Below, one piece after another: positions 1 to 8,242 of a stretch of 64,000 nt of DNA. The notes below the pieces were generated by a model. The model made no database searches and had not been told where the DNA came from. It saw nothing but the letters and a program-made list of their open reading frames with translations. The DNA is from Herbiconiux aconitum (GTDB lineage: Bacteria; Actinomycetota; Actinomycetes; Actinomycetales; Microbacteriaceae), in contig NZ_JANLCM010000001.1 of assembly GCF_024979235.1 (NCBI RefSeq), forward strand, positions 558,001 to 622,000, in the 5' to 3' direction. Position 1 is the first letter of the stretch. Every line of letters starts with the position of its first letter. The position numbers were made by a program, and so were the translations under genes.

Positions 1-1
1 G

Positions 2-49
2 GTGTGGCGGTTCCGCGCGCAGCAGGAGGGCATCGCGGGCGACGCCTGA
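2..49 (+). CDS. C-terminal end of an upstream gene (partial)
   Basis: Fifteen in-frame codons run from the window edge to a TGA at 47-49 (last residues ...EGIAGDA). The stop sits directly before a hairpin that also serves the convergent gene ending at 69, which is the usual layout at a gene end. Too little is visible to name the product; only codon use typical of the neighbourhood and the position support it. Confidence 0.4.
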   Translation: MWRFRAQQEGIAGDA

Positions 50-70
50 TCGGGCCGGGCCCGGGGCGTC
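41..70. terminator. Hairpin between convergent genes
   Basis: GACGCC at 41-46 pairs with GGCGTC at 65-70, and the loop holds the 10-bp palindrome CCGGGCCCGG (55-64). It lies between a rightward stop (47-49) and a leftward stop (69-71), so it may end transcription from both sides. There is no T-run. Confidence 0.45.
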
Positions 71-755
71 AGCTCTCGTCGACCCGCGCCGCGATGCGCC
101 GGTAGGAGAGAGCGATGTGCTCGCGCATGGCCTCCTCCGCGGCATCCGCGTCTCCGGTGTGCAATGCCCTCAGCACGGCATCGTGCTCGCCCGCCGCGTC
201 TTCGGCGATGCCGTGGGCGAAGTACAGCCGGTAGAGGTGCAGGTGCGAGCGCAGCCGCCCGATCGCGTCGGCCAGCAACGGATTGCCGGAGTGCTGGGCG
301 ATCAGACGGTGGAACTCGGCGTCTTGGTCGGCGAACGCGCGGTAGTCGCGAAAACGGTCGTCGTCGCGACCCCCACGGGCACCCTCCGCCATCCGCCGGG
401 AGAGGGCGTCGAGAGCATCGAGGAACTCAGCCGTCGTGCGCCTCGCTGCGAGACCGGCGGCCGGCGGCTCGAGCAGGGTGCGCAGTTCGAACAGCTGCCG
501 GAGCCCCTCGGCGTCGAGCAGCGGTGTCGCCGTGTAGCCCTTCAGCGGCCGCTTCACCACGAGCCCTTCCGCCTCCAGCCGGGTGAGCGCTTCTCGAACG
601 GGCGTGGGCGAGACGTCGAGCTGTCGGGCGATGCCGTCGATGCTCACACGGGAACCAGGAGCGATCTCCTGATCCATCAGCAGGCCGAGCACGGCGTCGT
701 AGACGTCGTCGACCAGGGCTCGCCGGGCCGGCAGGAAGCGCGAACGGTCATCCAT
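69..755 (-). CDS. GntR-family transcriptional regulator, FCD subfamily
   Basis: A 228-residue DNA-binding repressor or activator of the FadR/FCD type. An N-terminal winged helix-turn-helix (about residues 12-78, with the hallmark SPTPVREALTRLEAEGLV) is followed by an all-helical FCD ligand-binding domain (about 85-220) with the usual FHxxI...SGNPLL motif; such domains often bind a metal and a small organic acid. Its ATG overlaps the TGA of the upstream enolase-superfamily gene by one base, so the two are co-transcribed and translationally coupled. By context it probably senses the substrate or product of that enzyme and acts at the palindrome at 1876-1889. The ligand cannot be read from the sequence. 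Confidence 0.9.
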   Translation of the reverse strand: MDDRSRFLPARRALVDDVYDAVLGLLMDQEIAPGSRVSIDGIARQLDVSPTPVREALTRLEAEGLVVKRPLKGYTATPLLDAEGLRQLFELRTLLEPPAAGLAARRTTAEFLDALDALSRRMAEGARGGRDDDRFRDYRAFADQDAEFHRLIAQHSGNPLLADAIGRLRSHLHLYRLYFAHGIAEDAAGEHDAVLRALHTGDADAAEEAMREHIALSYRRIAARVDES

Positions 756-1858
756 CAGGCGACCCGGAGCGCGTCGAGGGCATCGAAGTCCCAGTCGATG
801 CCGAGCCCGGGTTCATCGGAGGGCACCCCGGCACCCTCGACGACGACCATCTCGGTGCGGGTCACGGCCCGCAGCTGCGGGATGTGCTCGAGGTAGAGGG
901 CGTTCGGCACGGCGCAGGTGAGCGAGACGTGCAGTTCCATCAAGAAGTGCGGCGCGACCTTCACGGTGAAGGCTTCGGCGAGGTGCGCCACCTTGAGCCA
1001 CGGCGTGATGCCGCCGATGCGGGCCACGTCGACCTGCACGATGGCCGCCGACTGCGACTGCAGGTACTCCCGGAACTGCCCGAGCGAATACAGGCTCTCC
1101 CCCACAGCGACCGGGATGCTCGTCGAGCGCGCCAGCGCCCGGTGCCCGGCCACGTCGTCGGCCGGCAGGGGCTCCTCGAACCAGAAGATGTCGAGCGGTT
1201 CGAAAGCGGCCGCGCGCCGGATGGCCTCGGCAGCCGTCAGCGACTGGTTGGCGTCGACCATGATGTCGAGGTCGGGCCCGACGGCGTCGCGCACCGCCTG
1301 GAGCCGTTCTCGGTCGTCGTGCATTCGGGGCTTTCCGACCTTGATCTTCACGCCGCGCATCCCGCGCTCCTGCGATTCCCGGGCTCCGGCCACGAGCTCG
1401 TCGGTGCTGAGGTGCAGCCAGCCGCCTTCGGTGTCGTAGAGCGGGATCGAGGGATTCGCGCCGCCGGCGGCCACCCAGAGTGGCAGGCCCGTGTGCTTGC
1501 AGCGGGCATCCCACACCGCGGTGTCGACGGCGGCGAGGGCGAGACACGTGATCACGCCGACGGCCGTGGCGCGCGTCGTGGCGGCGAGGGCGAGCCAGAC
1601 GGCTTCGGGCCGCGCGGCGTCCAGCCCGATCAGGGCGTCGAGGAGGGTCGTGCGCAAGAGGCTCAGCACGGCGGGGCCGCCGGTGCCGATGGTGTAGCTG
1701 TAGCCGACGCCTTCTCCGCCCGATGCGGTGCGGATGCGCACCAGAATCGTCTCCTGCTTCTGGAAGGACTGCATCGCATCCGTTCGCACCGTCTCGACGG
1801 GGAGGTCGCAGAGCCAGGCCTCGGCGCTGACGATCGTGGTGTCGGGCGTGCTGGTCAC
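755..1858 (-). CDS. Mandelate racemase/muconate lactonizing enzyme family protein (probable sugar-acid dehydratase)
   Basis: A 367-residue cytosolic enolase-superfamily enzyme that abstracts a proton alpha to a carboxylate. The catalytic KxK (VKIKVGKP), the three metal carboxylates (VDANQ, FEEPL, GES) and a downstream Asp...His pair (VDVARIGG; APHFLMELH) are visible, which places it in the mandelate-racemase subgroup that includes galactarate, talarate, fuconate and related dehydratases. The start is GTG with AAGGAA 7 bases upstream. It is the first gene of a two-gene unit with the FCD-GntR regulator. The substrate is unknown; sugar-acid dehydration is inferred from the family and from the adjacent carbohydrate genes. 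Confidence 0.85.
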   Translation of the reverse strand: MTSTPDTTIVSAEAWLCDLPVETVRTDAMQSFQKQETILVRIRTASGGEGVGYSYTIGTGGPAVLSLLRTTLLDALIGLDAARPEAVWLALAATTRATAVGVITCLALAAVDTAVWDARCKHTGLPLWVAAGGANPSIPLYDTEGGWLHLSTDELVAGARESQERGMRGVKIKVGKPRMHDDRERLQAVRDAVGPDLDIMVDANQSLTAAEAIRRAAAFEPLDIFWFEEPLPADDVAGHRALARSTSIPVAVGESLYSLGQFREYLQSQSAAIVQVDVARIGGITPWLKVAHLAEAFTVKVAPHFLMELHVSLTCAVPNALYLEHIPQLRAVTRTEMVVVEGAGVPSDEPGLGIDWDFDALDALRVA

Positions 1859-1875
1859 GGTATTCCTTCGGCGTG

Positions 1876-1901
1876 TTTCCTATAGGAAATAGGATATAGG
1901 T
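1876..1901. promoter_or_regulatory. Putative GntR operator in the divergent promoter region
   Basis: The perfect 14-bp palindrome TTTCCTATAGGAAA (1876-1889) sits between two divergent genes, 18 bases upstream of the enolase-family GTG. Its right half continues into heptamers TATAGGA, AATAGGA, TATAGGT (1881-1901) with a 7-bp period. TATCCT read on the minus strand and TAGGAT on the plus strand (1890-1895) both look like -10 boxes, so a repressor bound here could silence both directions. The nearby FCD-GntR regulator is the obvious candidate. Confidence 0.55.
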
Positions 1902-1909
1902 CGGAGGAC

Positions 1910-3091
1910 TTGAACGCCACCCACAATGAAGTGGCCTGGGCTGGCGGCATTCGCCGACCCCCACCCGATGGCACGATGGAACGCGTGCCCGAAGACCCCC
2001 TCTACCTGAACCACGCGAGCTACGGACCTCCCCCGCAGGCCGTGGCCGACACCGTCCACACCCTCCTGGCCGAGGCGATGCGCGGCGGACCCACCACCTC
2101 GGCCGACCTCCACGGCGAGCACGCCAGAGCGCGAGCGGCGATCGCGCGCCTCAGCGGCGTGCCTGCCGAGCGCGTGGCGCTGACGACGAGCACCTCGCAA
2201 GGCCTCATGCAGGTGGCGTTCGGGGTGCGCGGGGAGGTGCTCGTGAGCCTCGACGAGTTCCCGGCGAACGTGTACCCGTGGCGCCGGGCCGAATCCGCGG
2301 GCCGGTTGCAGGTTCGGGGCTTGCCCGGGTCGGGCGTGGCCGGTGGTGGCGCCGGTGAGCTCCTGCCCGTCACCCCCGAGCGCATCGCGGATGCGCTCAC
2401 GCCGGCGATCGGCGTCGTCGCCGTGAGCGCGGTCGACTTCCGCACCGGGTACCGGACCGATCTGGCGGGCATCCGCTCGGTCATCGGGCCCGACCGCCTG
2501 CTCGTGGTCGACGGCATCCAGGGGTTCGGCGCGATCGACACCGACTGGTCACCCGTCGACGCACTCGTGGTGGGCGGTCAGAAGTGGTTGCGCGCGGGCT
2601 GGGGAACCGGATTCATGGCGTTCTCGGAGCAGGGCCTCGCGCGCGTGGAGCCGACGCTCGGCAGCTGGTCGGGGGTGGAGGAGCAGGGGGACTACGACGG
2701 CACGATCCATCCGCTGCTCTCGGGAGCCGAACGGCACTCGGTCACGAACCCGTCCCCCTTCACCTCGGGCGCACTCGCGACGGCCCTCGAGGGGATCGAG
2801 GCGGCAGGCCTCGCGGCGACCGCAGCGCAGATCGCACACACCGCCGGTCGGCTGGCCGACGCGATCGACACGGCCGGCCTCACGCTGCTCTCGCCGCGCT
2901 CGCCCGCCGAACGGGCGGGCATCGTGGTGGCGGGCTACCCTGCCGGCGCGGCGGTCGAGGCGCACGCGCGCCTGACGGCGGCGGGTGTCACCGCCACACT
3001 GCACGGCGACAGCCGCATCCGCTTCTCGCCGCACACCACCACGCCGGCCGAGACGGTCGAACGGGTGGCGGAGTTGCTGAGGGCTGATTAG
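1910..3091 (+). CDS. Aminotransferase class V-fold PLP-dependent enzyme
   Basis: Up to 393 residues, fold type I PLP enzyme of the class V (cysteine desulfurase/isopenicillin-N-epimerase-like) group. It shows the N-terminal YLNHASYGPPP, a Ser/Thr-rich cofactor loop (TTSTSQGLMQ), VVDGIQGFG with the PLP-contacting Asp and Gln/His positions, and GGQKWLRAG with the probable Schiff-base lysine (residue 225 counted from 1910). The start is uncertain. TTG at 1910 has GGAGG only two bases upstream. ATG at 1976 gives MERVPEDPLYLNHASYG, the usual family N-terminus, and may be the true start (371 residues). Divergent from the enolase/GntR pair and probably sharing its operator. Substrate unknown. Confidence 0.8.
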   Translation: MNATHNEVAWAGGIRRPPPDGTMERVPEDPLYLNHASYGPPPQAVADTVHTLLAEAMRGGPTTSADLHGEHARARAAIARLSGVPAERVALTTSTSQGLMQVAFGVRGEVLVSLDEFPANVYPWRRAESAGRLQVRGLPGSGVAGGGAGELLPVTPERIADALTPAIGVVAVSAVDFRTGYRTDLAGIRSVIGPDRLLVVDGIQGFGAIDTDWSPVDALVVGGQKWLRAGWGTGFMAFSEQGLARVEPTLGSWSGVEEQGDYDGTIHPLLSGAERHSVTNPSPFTSGALATALEGIEAAGLAATAAQIAHTAGRLADAIDTAGLTLLSPRSPAERAGIVVAGYPAGAAVEAHARLTAAGVTATLHGDSRIRFSPHTTTPAETVERVAELLRAD

Positions 3092-3157
3092 TAACTACGC
3101 AAATGAGGAGGACCGACGCGCTATACGGGGCCGGTCCTCCTCATTTGCGTAGTTACT
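3090..3157. terminator. Perfect 26-bp inverted repeat between convergent genes
   Basis: Bases 3090-3115 and 3132-3157 are perfect reverse complements with a 16-base loop. The left arm starts two bases before the end of the aminotransferase gene (stop 3089-3091) and the right arm ends two bases before the convergent esterase stop. A bidirectional terminator is the simplest reading. The arms are unusually long and A+T-richer than the surroundings. Confidence 0.7.
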
Positions 3158-3159
3158 CG

Positions 3160-3840
3160 TCAGCGCGCCAGCAGGTGCCCCGCGTGTTCGAGCCAGATCG
3201 CCGAGATCACGGCGTGCCCACGCGACGTCGGGTGCACGCCGTCGGCGGCGAGCGCCCCCGCGCCACCGTCGCCCAGCTCCGCCGCGAGCCGCGTGAGCTC
3301 GACGTCGGTGGGCACGAGCGTGGCGCCGAACTCGGCGGCCAGGCGCCGCACGACCTCGATCTTGGGGTCGAGGTCGTCGCGCCACGAGGACTGCTCAGGC
3401 GTGACCGGCAGCAGGAACGGCTCCATCAGCACGATCGCGATCGAAGGCCGCGCCACGAGCGTCGCGAGCAGACGGCGGTAGCCTGCCTCGAAGTCGGCCG
3501 CCGAGGTGGGGTCGTCGTTGTCGTAGCGGCGCCAGGTGTCGTTGACGCCGATCAGGATGCTCACCACGGCCGAGTCGCCGAGCGCGTCGGCCGCGAGCAC
3601 GTCGTCGGCCCAGCGCGCCTCGAGATCGACGACGCGGTTGCCGCTGATCCCCCGGTTCAGCACGGTGCCGCCCTTGAGCTCCGGCGTGGCCGCGAGCACG
3701 CGCACGTAGCCGTCTCCGAGCCCGTCCGGGTCGCTTCGGCGTTCGCAATCCGTGACGCTGTCGCCGACGAAGAGCACGGTGGCGGGCACGGTGGCCGGCA
3801 CCGGGGCCGGCTTCGTGGCGGGGTGACTATGGTCGGTCAT
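3160..3840 (-). CDS. SGNH/GDSL-family hydrolase (probable esterase)
   Basis: A 226-residue serine hydrolase. Block I is FVGDSVTD with the nucleophile Ser near residue 28, block III is GVND, and block V is ADGVHPTSRGH with the catalytic Asp and His, so the full SGNH set is present. No signal peptide is visible, so it is probably cytosolic. The ATG at 3840 overlaps the TGA of the GH36 gene in an ATGA, giving a two-gene operon. SGNH enzymes next to glycosidases are often carbohydrate acetyl-esterases, so deacetylation of imported oligosaccharides is a reasonable guess. A much longer open frame extends upstream but only as an antisense-type shadow of the GH36 gene. Confidence 0.85.
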   Translation of the reverse strand: MTDHSHPATKPAPVPATVPATVLFVGDSVTDCERRSDPDGLGDGYVRVLAATPELKGGTVLNRGISGNRVVDLEARWADDVLAADALGDSAVVSILIGVNDTWRRYDNDDPTSAADFEAGYRRLLATLVARPSIAIVLMEPFLLPVTPEQSSWRDDLDPKIEVVRRLAAEFGATLVPTDVELTRLAAELGDGGAGALAADGVHPTSRGHAVISAIWLEHAGHLLAR

Positions 3841-6170
3841 GCGTCCACCTCTCCATCCGTGGCGCCGGCGTCGACGGCACCGCGCGCGGCCGCGAGCCGC
3901 ACTTCGATCAGCAGTGTCTGCTGCGGGTTCAGCGTCGGCAGCGGCAGCCCGGCCACGGCTGCCACCTGTCCGGGCACGCCGACCCACCCGCGTGCGGCCT
4001 CCTCGGCCCAGCCGGGGTCGCGCGCCTCGTGGCGGCTCGGCCGCCCGAGGTCTTCGCGCAACCGCACCTCGTACCGCGCCGCCGGATCGAGCCCCGGCAA
4101 CCGGATGCGCCCCGCCTGCCCTCCGGCCGAGGTCGCCACCCGCGACCAGGCGTAGAGCCCCCGCCCGTCGTCGCCCAGCACGCCGTGCATGCTCGTGGCC
4201 TCGTCGGCGAGGTCGGCGTTCACCACGCGCCCGCCGTGCACGAGGGAGCGGAACTCGCGGTACATCGCCGACCAGGTGGCGATCTGCTCGAGCTCCTCCT
4301 CGCTGCAGGCGGTGAGGTCCCACTCGATGCCCGAGTGCGCGAACAGCGCCGTGGCCAGCCGGAAGGGCGCCGACGTCACCCGCGAAGTGGTGTGCGCCTG
4401 GGCGGCCCCGAGGTGGCTGCCGATCAACTCGGGGGGCAGCAGCAGCGAGGTCCAACGCTCGATCTCGAGCCGCTCGACGGGATCGTTGCAGTCGGAGGCC
4501 CAGACCCGGTCGGTGCGTTCGAGGATGCCGAGGTCGATCCGTCCGCCTCCGCCCGAGCAGGTCTCGATCTCGAGCCCCGGATGCCGCACCCGCAGTTCGT
4601 CGAGCAGCGCGTAGAGCGCGAGGGTCTGCTGCCGCACACCCGGCCGGTCGCCGCCGTCGGCGCCTGTGCCGCGGCTCACAGCCTCGGAGAGATCGCGATT
4701 GTGATCCCACTTGATGTAGTTGATCGCATATTCGCGCACCAGGGCGTCGATGCGGTCGAGCAGGTAGTGCGACACTTCGGGCTTGCCGATGTCGAGCACG
4801 TGCTGGTTGCGCGACGGCAACCCCACTCCCTCGACCGGTGCCAGCAGCCAATCCGGATGCTCGCGCGCCAGATCCGAGTCGAGGTTCACCATCTCGGGTT
4901 CGAACCACAGCCCGAACTGCATCCCGTGCTCGCGCACCCGCTGCACGAAGGGCGCGAGGCCCTGCGGCCAGACCGCGCGGTCGACGTTCCAGTCGCCGAG
5001 CCCGGCATCCGCATTCCGTCGGCCGCTGAACCAGCCGTCGTCGAGCACGACCCGCTCGACGCCGACGCGCGCGCCGAGTTCGGCGAGCCGGCCCAAGCGG
5101 TCGAGGTCGTGGTCGAAATAGACCGCTTCCCAGGTGTTGAGCACGAGCGGGCGGGCGGTCGACGGATGCCCGGACCGCGCGCGCAGTCGCCGGTGGAAGC
5201 GTTCGGAGACGCCGTCCATCCCGTTCCCCGACCAGGCGAACAGCACCGTGGGAGCCGCGTAGCTCTCACCGTCGGCGAGCAGCACCTCGCCGGGCGCCAG
5301 CAGCTCGCCGCCGCCGATGACGGAGCGGAACGGGCCGGCGCCCTCGGGGAGTTCTTCGACGAGCGTGTGCTGGTTGCCGCTCCAGGCGACGTGCATGCCC
5401 CACACCTCGCCGTGCCGGAAGCCGAATCCGGGGGTGCCGACGAGCGTCAGGAACGGGGAGTCGTGCCCGGGCTTTCCGCGGCGGCTCTCGCGACGGTGGG
5501 CGCCGAAGCGCACCGGAGTGCGCTGCAGCGAGCGCTCGCGGCACCATTTGCCGGCGAAGTCGGCGATCTCGCCCGCCCGCTCGGGGAGCGGGAGCAGTGC
5601 GTCGAGGGAGGCGAGCGCATAGGGGGCCGCGGAGCCGGGGGTGCCGACCGAGAGGTCTCGGGTGAGGCTGAGGTCGACGGCGAGCACGCCGTGCGGGTCG
5701 AGGGAGTAGCACAGGCGCGAGCGGATCGCGGTGACGGCGTCGACGAAATGCAGTTCGATGCTCCCGCCTGCGTCGCTCGCGTCTCCCGCGCGTGTGGCAG
5801 CACTCGCGCCGCCAGCGCCACTCGCGGCGCCCACGCCCGTCGCGTCACCCGCCCCCCCGACCACCACCTCGCTGCGCTCCAGCACCGGCCGCGGCGTGGT
5901 GCGGGTTCCGGCCGCGTGACCGGATTGCGCCGGAGTGCCCGACCACCCGTCGCGCTCCGTGGGCCAGACCGAGAAGACGCGCGGCGCATCCGGCGAGTTG
6001 TTGAGCGTCGCAGGCTGCGCGGTCTGTCGCAGAGCCTCGAGATCGGTGCCGGAGAGCGGCCCGAGATCCTCACCCCAGTGCAGCACCCGAGGCACCGGGG
6101 AGGTCAGTTCGACAGCGAAAGACACCCCGGCCGAGCGCAGCAGAATGACGGCTTCCTCGCCGTGAGTCAT
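3837..6170 (-). CDS. Alpha-galactosidase, GH36
   Basis: A 777-residue retaining glycosidase cleaving terminal alpha-galactosyl residues. The GH36 landmarks are present: WFEPEMVNLDSDL, the nucleophile in YIKWDHNRDL (Asp489), CSGGGGRIDLG, and the acid/base in ASDCNDPVERLE (Asp560). No signal peptide is visible, so it should act on imported oligosaccharides. An Ala/Gly-rich low-complexity insert lies at about residues 110-140 in the N-terminal beta-domain. AAGGAA precedes the ATG. It is transcribed away from the sugar ABC operon starting at 6312, with 141 bases between them, so both arms probably answer to the same signal. Length is close to the usual 700-750 for the family. Confidence 0.92.
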   Translation of the reverse strand: MTHGEEAVILLRSAGVSFAVELTSPVPRVLHWGEDLGPLSGTDLEALRQTAQPATLNNSPDAPRVFSVWPTERDGWSGTPAQSGHAAGTRTTPRPVLERSEVVVGGAGDATGVGAASGAGGASAATRAGDASDAGGSIELHFVDAVTAIRSRLCYSLDPHGVLAVDLSLTRDLSVGTPGSAAPYALASLDALLPLPERAGEIADFAGKWCRERSLQRTPVRFGAHRRESRRGKPGHDSPFLTLVGTPGFGFRHGEVWGMHVAWSGNQHTLVEELPEGAGPFRSVIGGGELLAPGEVLLADGESYAAPTVLFAWSGNGMDGVSERFHRRLRARSGHPSTARPLVLNTWEAVYFDHDLDRLGRLAELGARVGVERVVLDDGWFSGRRNADAGLGDWNVDRAVWPQGLAPFVQRVREHGMQFGLWFEPEMVNLDSDLAREHPDWLLAPVEGVGLPSRNQHVLDIGKPEVSHYLLDRIDALVREYAINYIKWDHNRDLSEAVSRGTGADGGDRPGVRQQTLALYALLDELRVRHPGLEIETCSGGGGRIDLGILERTDRVWASDCNDPVERLEIERWTSLLLPPELIGSHLGAAQAHTTSRVTSAPFRLATALFAHSGIEWDLTACSEEELEQIATWSAMYREFRSLVHGGRVVNADLADEATSMHGVLGDDGRGLYAWSRVATSAGGQAGRIRLPGLDPAARYEVRLREDLGRPSRHEARDPGWAEEAARGWVGVPGQVAAVAGLPLPTLNPQQTLLIEVRLAAARGAVDAGATDGEVDA

Positions 6171-6196
6171 GTCTGAATTCCTTCATTCGTAATTAC

Positions 6197-6226
6197 TTGA
6201 CATTGTGAATAAACCATCTCTAGTCT
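6197..6226 (+). promoter_or_regulatory. Promoter of the sugar ABC/GH95 operon
   Basis: TTGACA (6197-6202), an 18-base spacer and TAGTCT (6221-6226) match a housekeeping sigma promoter pointing at the permease gene. The stretch 6186-6211 is markedly A+T-rich for this genome and contains the palindrome GTAATTAC just before the -35, a plausible place for a regulator such as the ROK protein at 12724. Regulator binding is inferred. Confidence 0.65.
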
Positions 6227-6311
6227 GTCGATGCAAGTGCAGACCCGGAAATCTTCTCGCCGCCACACGGGATTTCCGGCCTAGACGAACAGGCGGAAAT
6301 CAGGTGGATCA

Positions 6312-7277
6312 ATGGTGATCGCAAGATCAGGGGCGTCGGCCCCGACGCGGCTCTCCCGGTCGGAACGCAATCGCGACCGACGCGGCTCCGTGAACGCGAA
6401 GGCTCCCGCGCACCGCGGCGACGCGAAGCTCGCCTGGCTCTTCATCGCCCCCGCGCTGATCGGGTTCCTGGTGTTCGCGGCCTACCCCACTCTTCGCGGC
6501 ATCTACCTGAGCTTCACCGACTTCAAGGTGCTCACCCCGCCCACGTGGATCGGCCTCGACAACTTCGTCGAACTGCTCGGCGACGACGTGTTCTGGAGCT
6601 CCCTGCTCGTCACGGTCTATTTCGTGGTGCTCTCGGTGGCCCTCGGCCTCACGCTCTCGATCATCACCGCCGTGGTGCTGCACCGCCTCACCGCGTCGAC
6701 CGTCGTGCGCGGCCTCATCATTTTGCCGTTCCTCATCTCGGGTGTGGTGGCCGCGACCGTGTGGTCGTGGATGCTCGACACCCAGCTCGGCATCATCAAC
6801 ATCGCGCTCGAGCAGCTCACCGGGCAGAGCATCCAGTTCCTCACCTCACGGGCCTGGGCCATTCCGTCGATCGCGCTGATCAGCGTGTGGAAGTCGCTCG
6901 GCTACACCGCCATCATCATCTTCGCGGGGCTGCAGACCATCCCGCCCACCATCTACGAAGCGGGCCGGATCGACGGCGCGAACGAGTTCCAGATGTTCCG
7001 GCGGTTGACCCTGCCGCTCCTGCGCCCCATCCTCGCCCTGGTCGTGGTGCTCAACGTGATCGGCGCGTTCCAGGTGTTCGACATCGTTCAGGTCGCCACC
7101 AAGGGCGGTCCGGCGAACGCCTCCAACGTGCTGCAGATGTACATCTACAGCAAGGCCTTCGGGCAATTCGACTTCGGCTACGCCTCGGCGATGTCGCTGG
7201 CGCTGTTCGCCGTGCTCATCGTCATCACCTTCCTGCAGATGCGCCTGTTGCGCGCGAGCGAATCGGACACCAACTGA
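6312..7277 (+). CDS. Carbohydrate ABC transporter permease (MalF type)
   Basis: A 321-residue inner-membrane subunit of a CUT1-type sugar importer. About six membrane segments start at residue 38 (AWLFIAPALIGFLVF), after an Arg-rich cytosolic N-terminus. The EAA loop that contacts the ATPase is EAGRIDGANEFQMFRRLTLP. AGGTGG lies 4 bases before the ATG. It is the first gene of permease-permease-GH95-binding protein, and its TGA shares one base with the next ATG. There is no ATP-binding subunit in the operon, which is common in actinobacteria, where one shared MsmK-like ATPase encoded elsewhere serves several importers. Confidence 0.93.
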   Translation: MVIARSGASAPTRLSRSERNRDRRGSVNAKAPAHRGDAKLAWLFIAPALIGFLVFAAYPTLRGIYLSFTDFKVLTPPTWIGLDNFVELLGDDVFWSSLLVTVYFVVLSVALGLTLSIITAVVLHRLTASTVVRGLIILPFLISGVVAATVWSWMLDTQLGIINIALEQLTGQSIQFLTSRAWAIPSIALISVWKSLGYTAIIIFAGLQTIPPTIYEAGRIDGANEFQMFRRLTLPLLRPILALVVVLNVIGAFQVFDIVQVATKGGPANASNVLQMYIYSKAFGQFDFGYASAMSLALFAVLIVITFLQMRLLRASESDTN

Positions 7278-8242
7278 TGACCACCACCGCCACCCCCATC
7301 CCGGTCACTCCGACGCCCGCGGAGCCCGCTGCGACCGCGACCGCGACTGTGCGCCGGCCGAGCCGTCGGCGGTTCAGTGTCGGCCGCGCCGCAGCGTGGA
7401 CGTACATCGTGATCGTGCTGATCGTCACGATCTTTCCGTTCTATTGGATTCTGCGCACAGCGCTCTCGAACAATTACGCCCTGATCACCGACCCCGCCTC
7501 GCTCGTGCCCACCGGCTTCACACTCGGAGCGTTCCAGCGGGTGCTCGGGCTCGCCACCCCCGAGCAGGCGATCGCGGAGGGCGGGTCGGGCGCCTCGATC
7601 GAGATCGGTCACTTCCTGCTGAACTCGGTGATCTACGCCACCCTCTCCACGGTGTTCATCGTGTTCTTCTCCGCCCTCGCCGCCTACGCCTTCGCCCGGT
7701 TGCGCTGGCGCGGACGGGAGCTGATGTTCAGCCTCTTCCTCACCGCACTCATGGTGCCCGGCATCCTCACCCTGCTGCCGAACTTCGTGCTCGTGAAGGA
7801 GCTGGGCCTGCTCAACACCTTCGCCGGCATGATCCTGCCGACGGCCCTCTTCTCGGCCTTCAACATCTTCTTCTTGCGGCAGTTCATGCTCGGACTCAGC
7901 ACCGAGACCGAGGAGGCGGCCCTGATCGACGGGGCCGGCCGCATCCGGGTGTTCTTCCGCATCACGCTGCCGATGTCGTCGGGGCCCATCATCACGCTCT
8001 CGATCCTCGGCTTCATCACCGCCTGGAACGACTACTTCTGGCCCCTGCTCGTCACGAGCGACGACAGCGTCCAGCCCCTCACCCTCGCCCTCGCGGTGTT
8101 CAAGCAGTCGTCGCCGCAGTCGGCGCCCGACTGGGCGGGGCTCATGGCCGCGACCCTGGTGGCCGCCCTGCCGATGCTCGTGCTCTTCATCGTGTTCGGC
8201 AAGCGGATCGTCAACTCCATCGGCTTCACGGGCATCAAATGA
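7277..8242 (+). CDS. Carbohydrate ABC transporter permease (MalG type)
   Basis: A 321-residue partner permease. After a Thr/Pro/Ala-rich N-terminus the first helix is about residue 39 (AAWTYIVIVLIVTIFPFYWI), and the EAA motif is EEAALIDGAGRIRVFFRITLP, followed by the typical AWNDYFWPLL. The start was chosen at the ATG that overlaps the preceding stop (TGATG); a longer frame upstream is only a shadow of the first permease. Its stop overlaps the GH95 start (ATGA), so translation is coupled along the chain. It forms the heterodimeric pore with the preceding gene product. Confidence 0.93.
   Translation: MTTTATPIPVTPTPAEPAATATATVRRPSRRRFSVGRAAAWTYIVIVLIVTIFPFYWILRTALSNNYALITDPASLVPTGFTLGAFQRVLGLATPEQAIAEGGSGASIEIGHFLLNSVIYATLSTVFIVFFSALAAYAFARLRWRGRELMFSLFLTALMVPGILTLLPNFVLVKELGLLNTFAGMILPTALFSAFNIFFLRQFMLGLSTETEEAALIDGAGRIRVFFRITLPMSSGPIITLSILGFITAWNDYFWPLLVTSDDSVQPLTLALAVFKQSSPQSAPDWAGLMAATLVAALPMLVLFIVFGKRIVNSIGFTGIK

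Noticed and set aside
4029..6176. A 715-codon plus-strand frame opposite the GH36 gene
   Set aside because: GH36 catalytic motifs are on the minus strand; the plus frame shows no family features.
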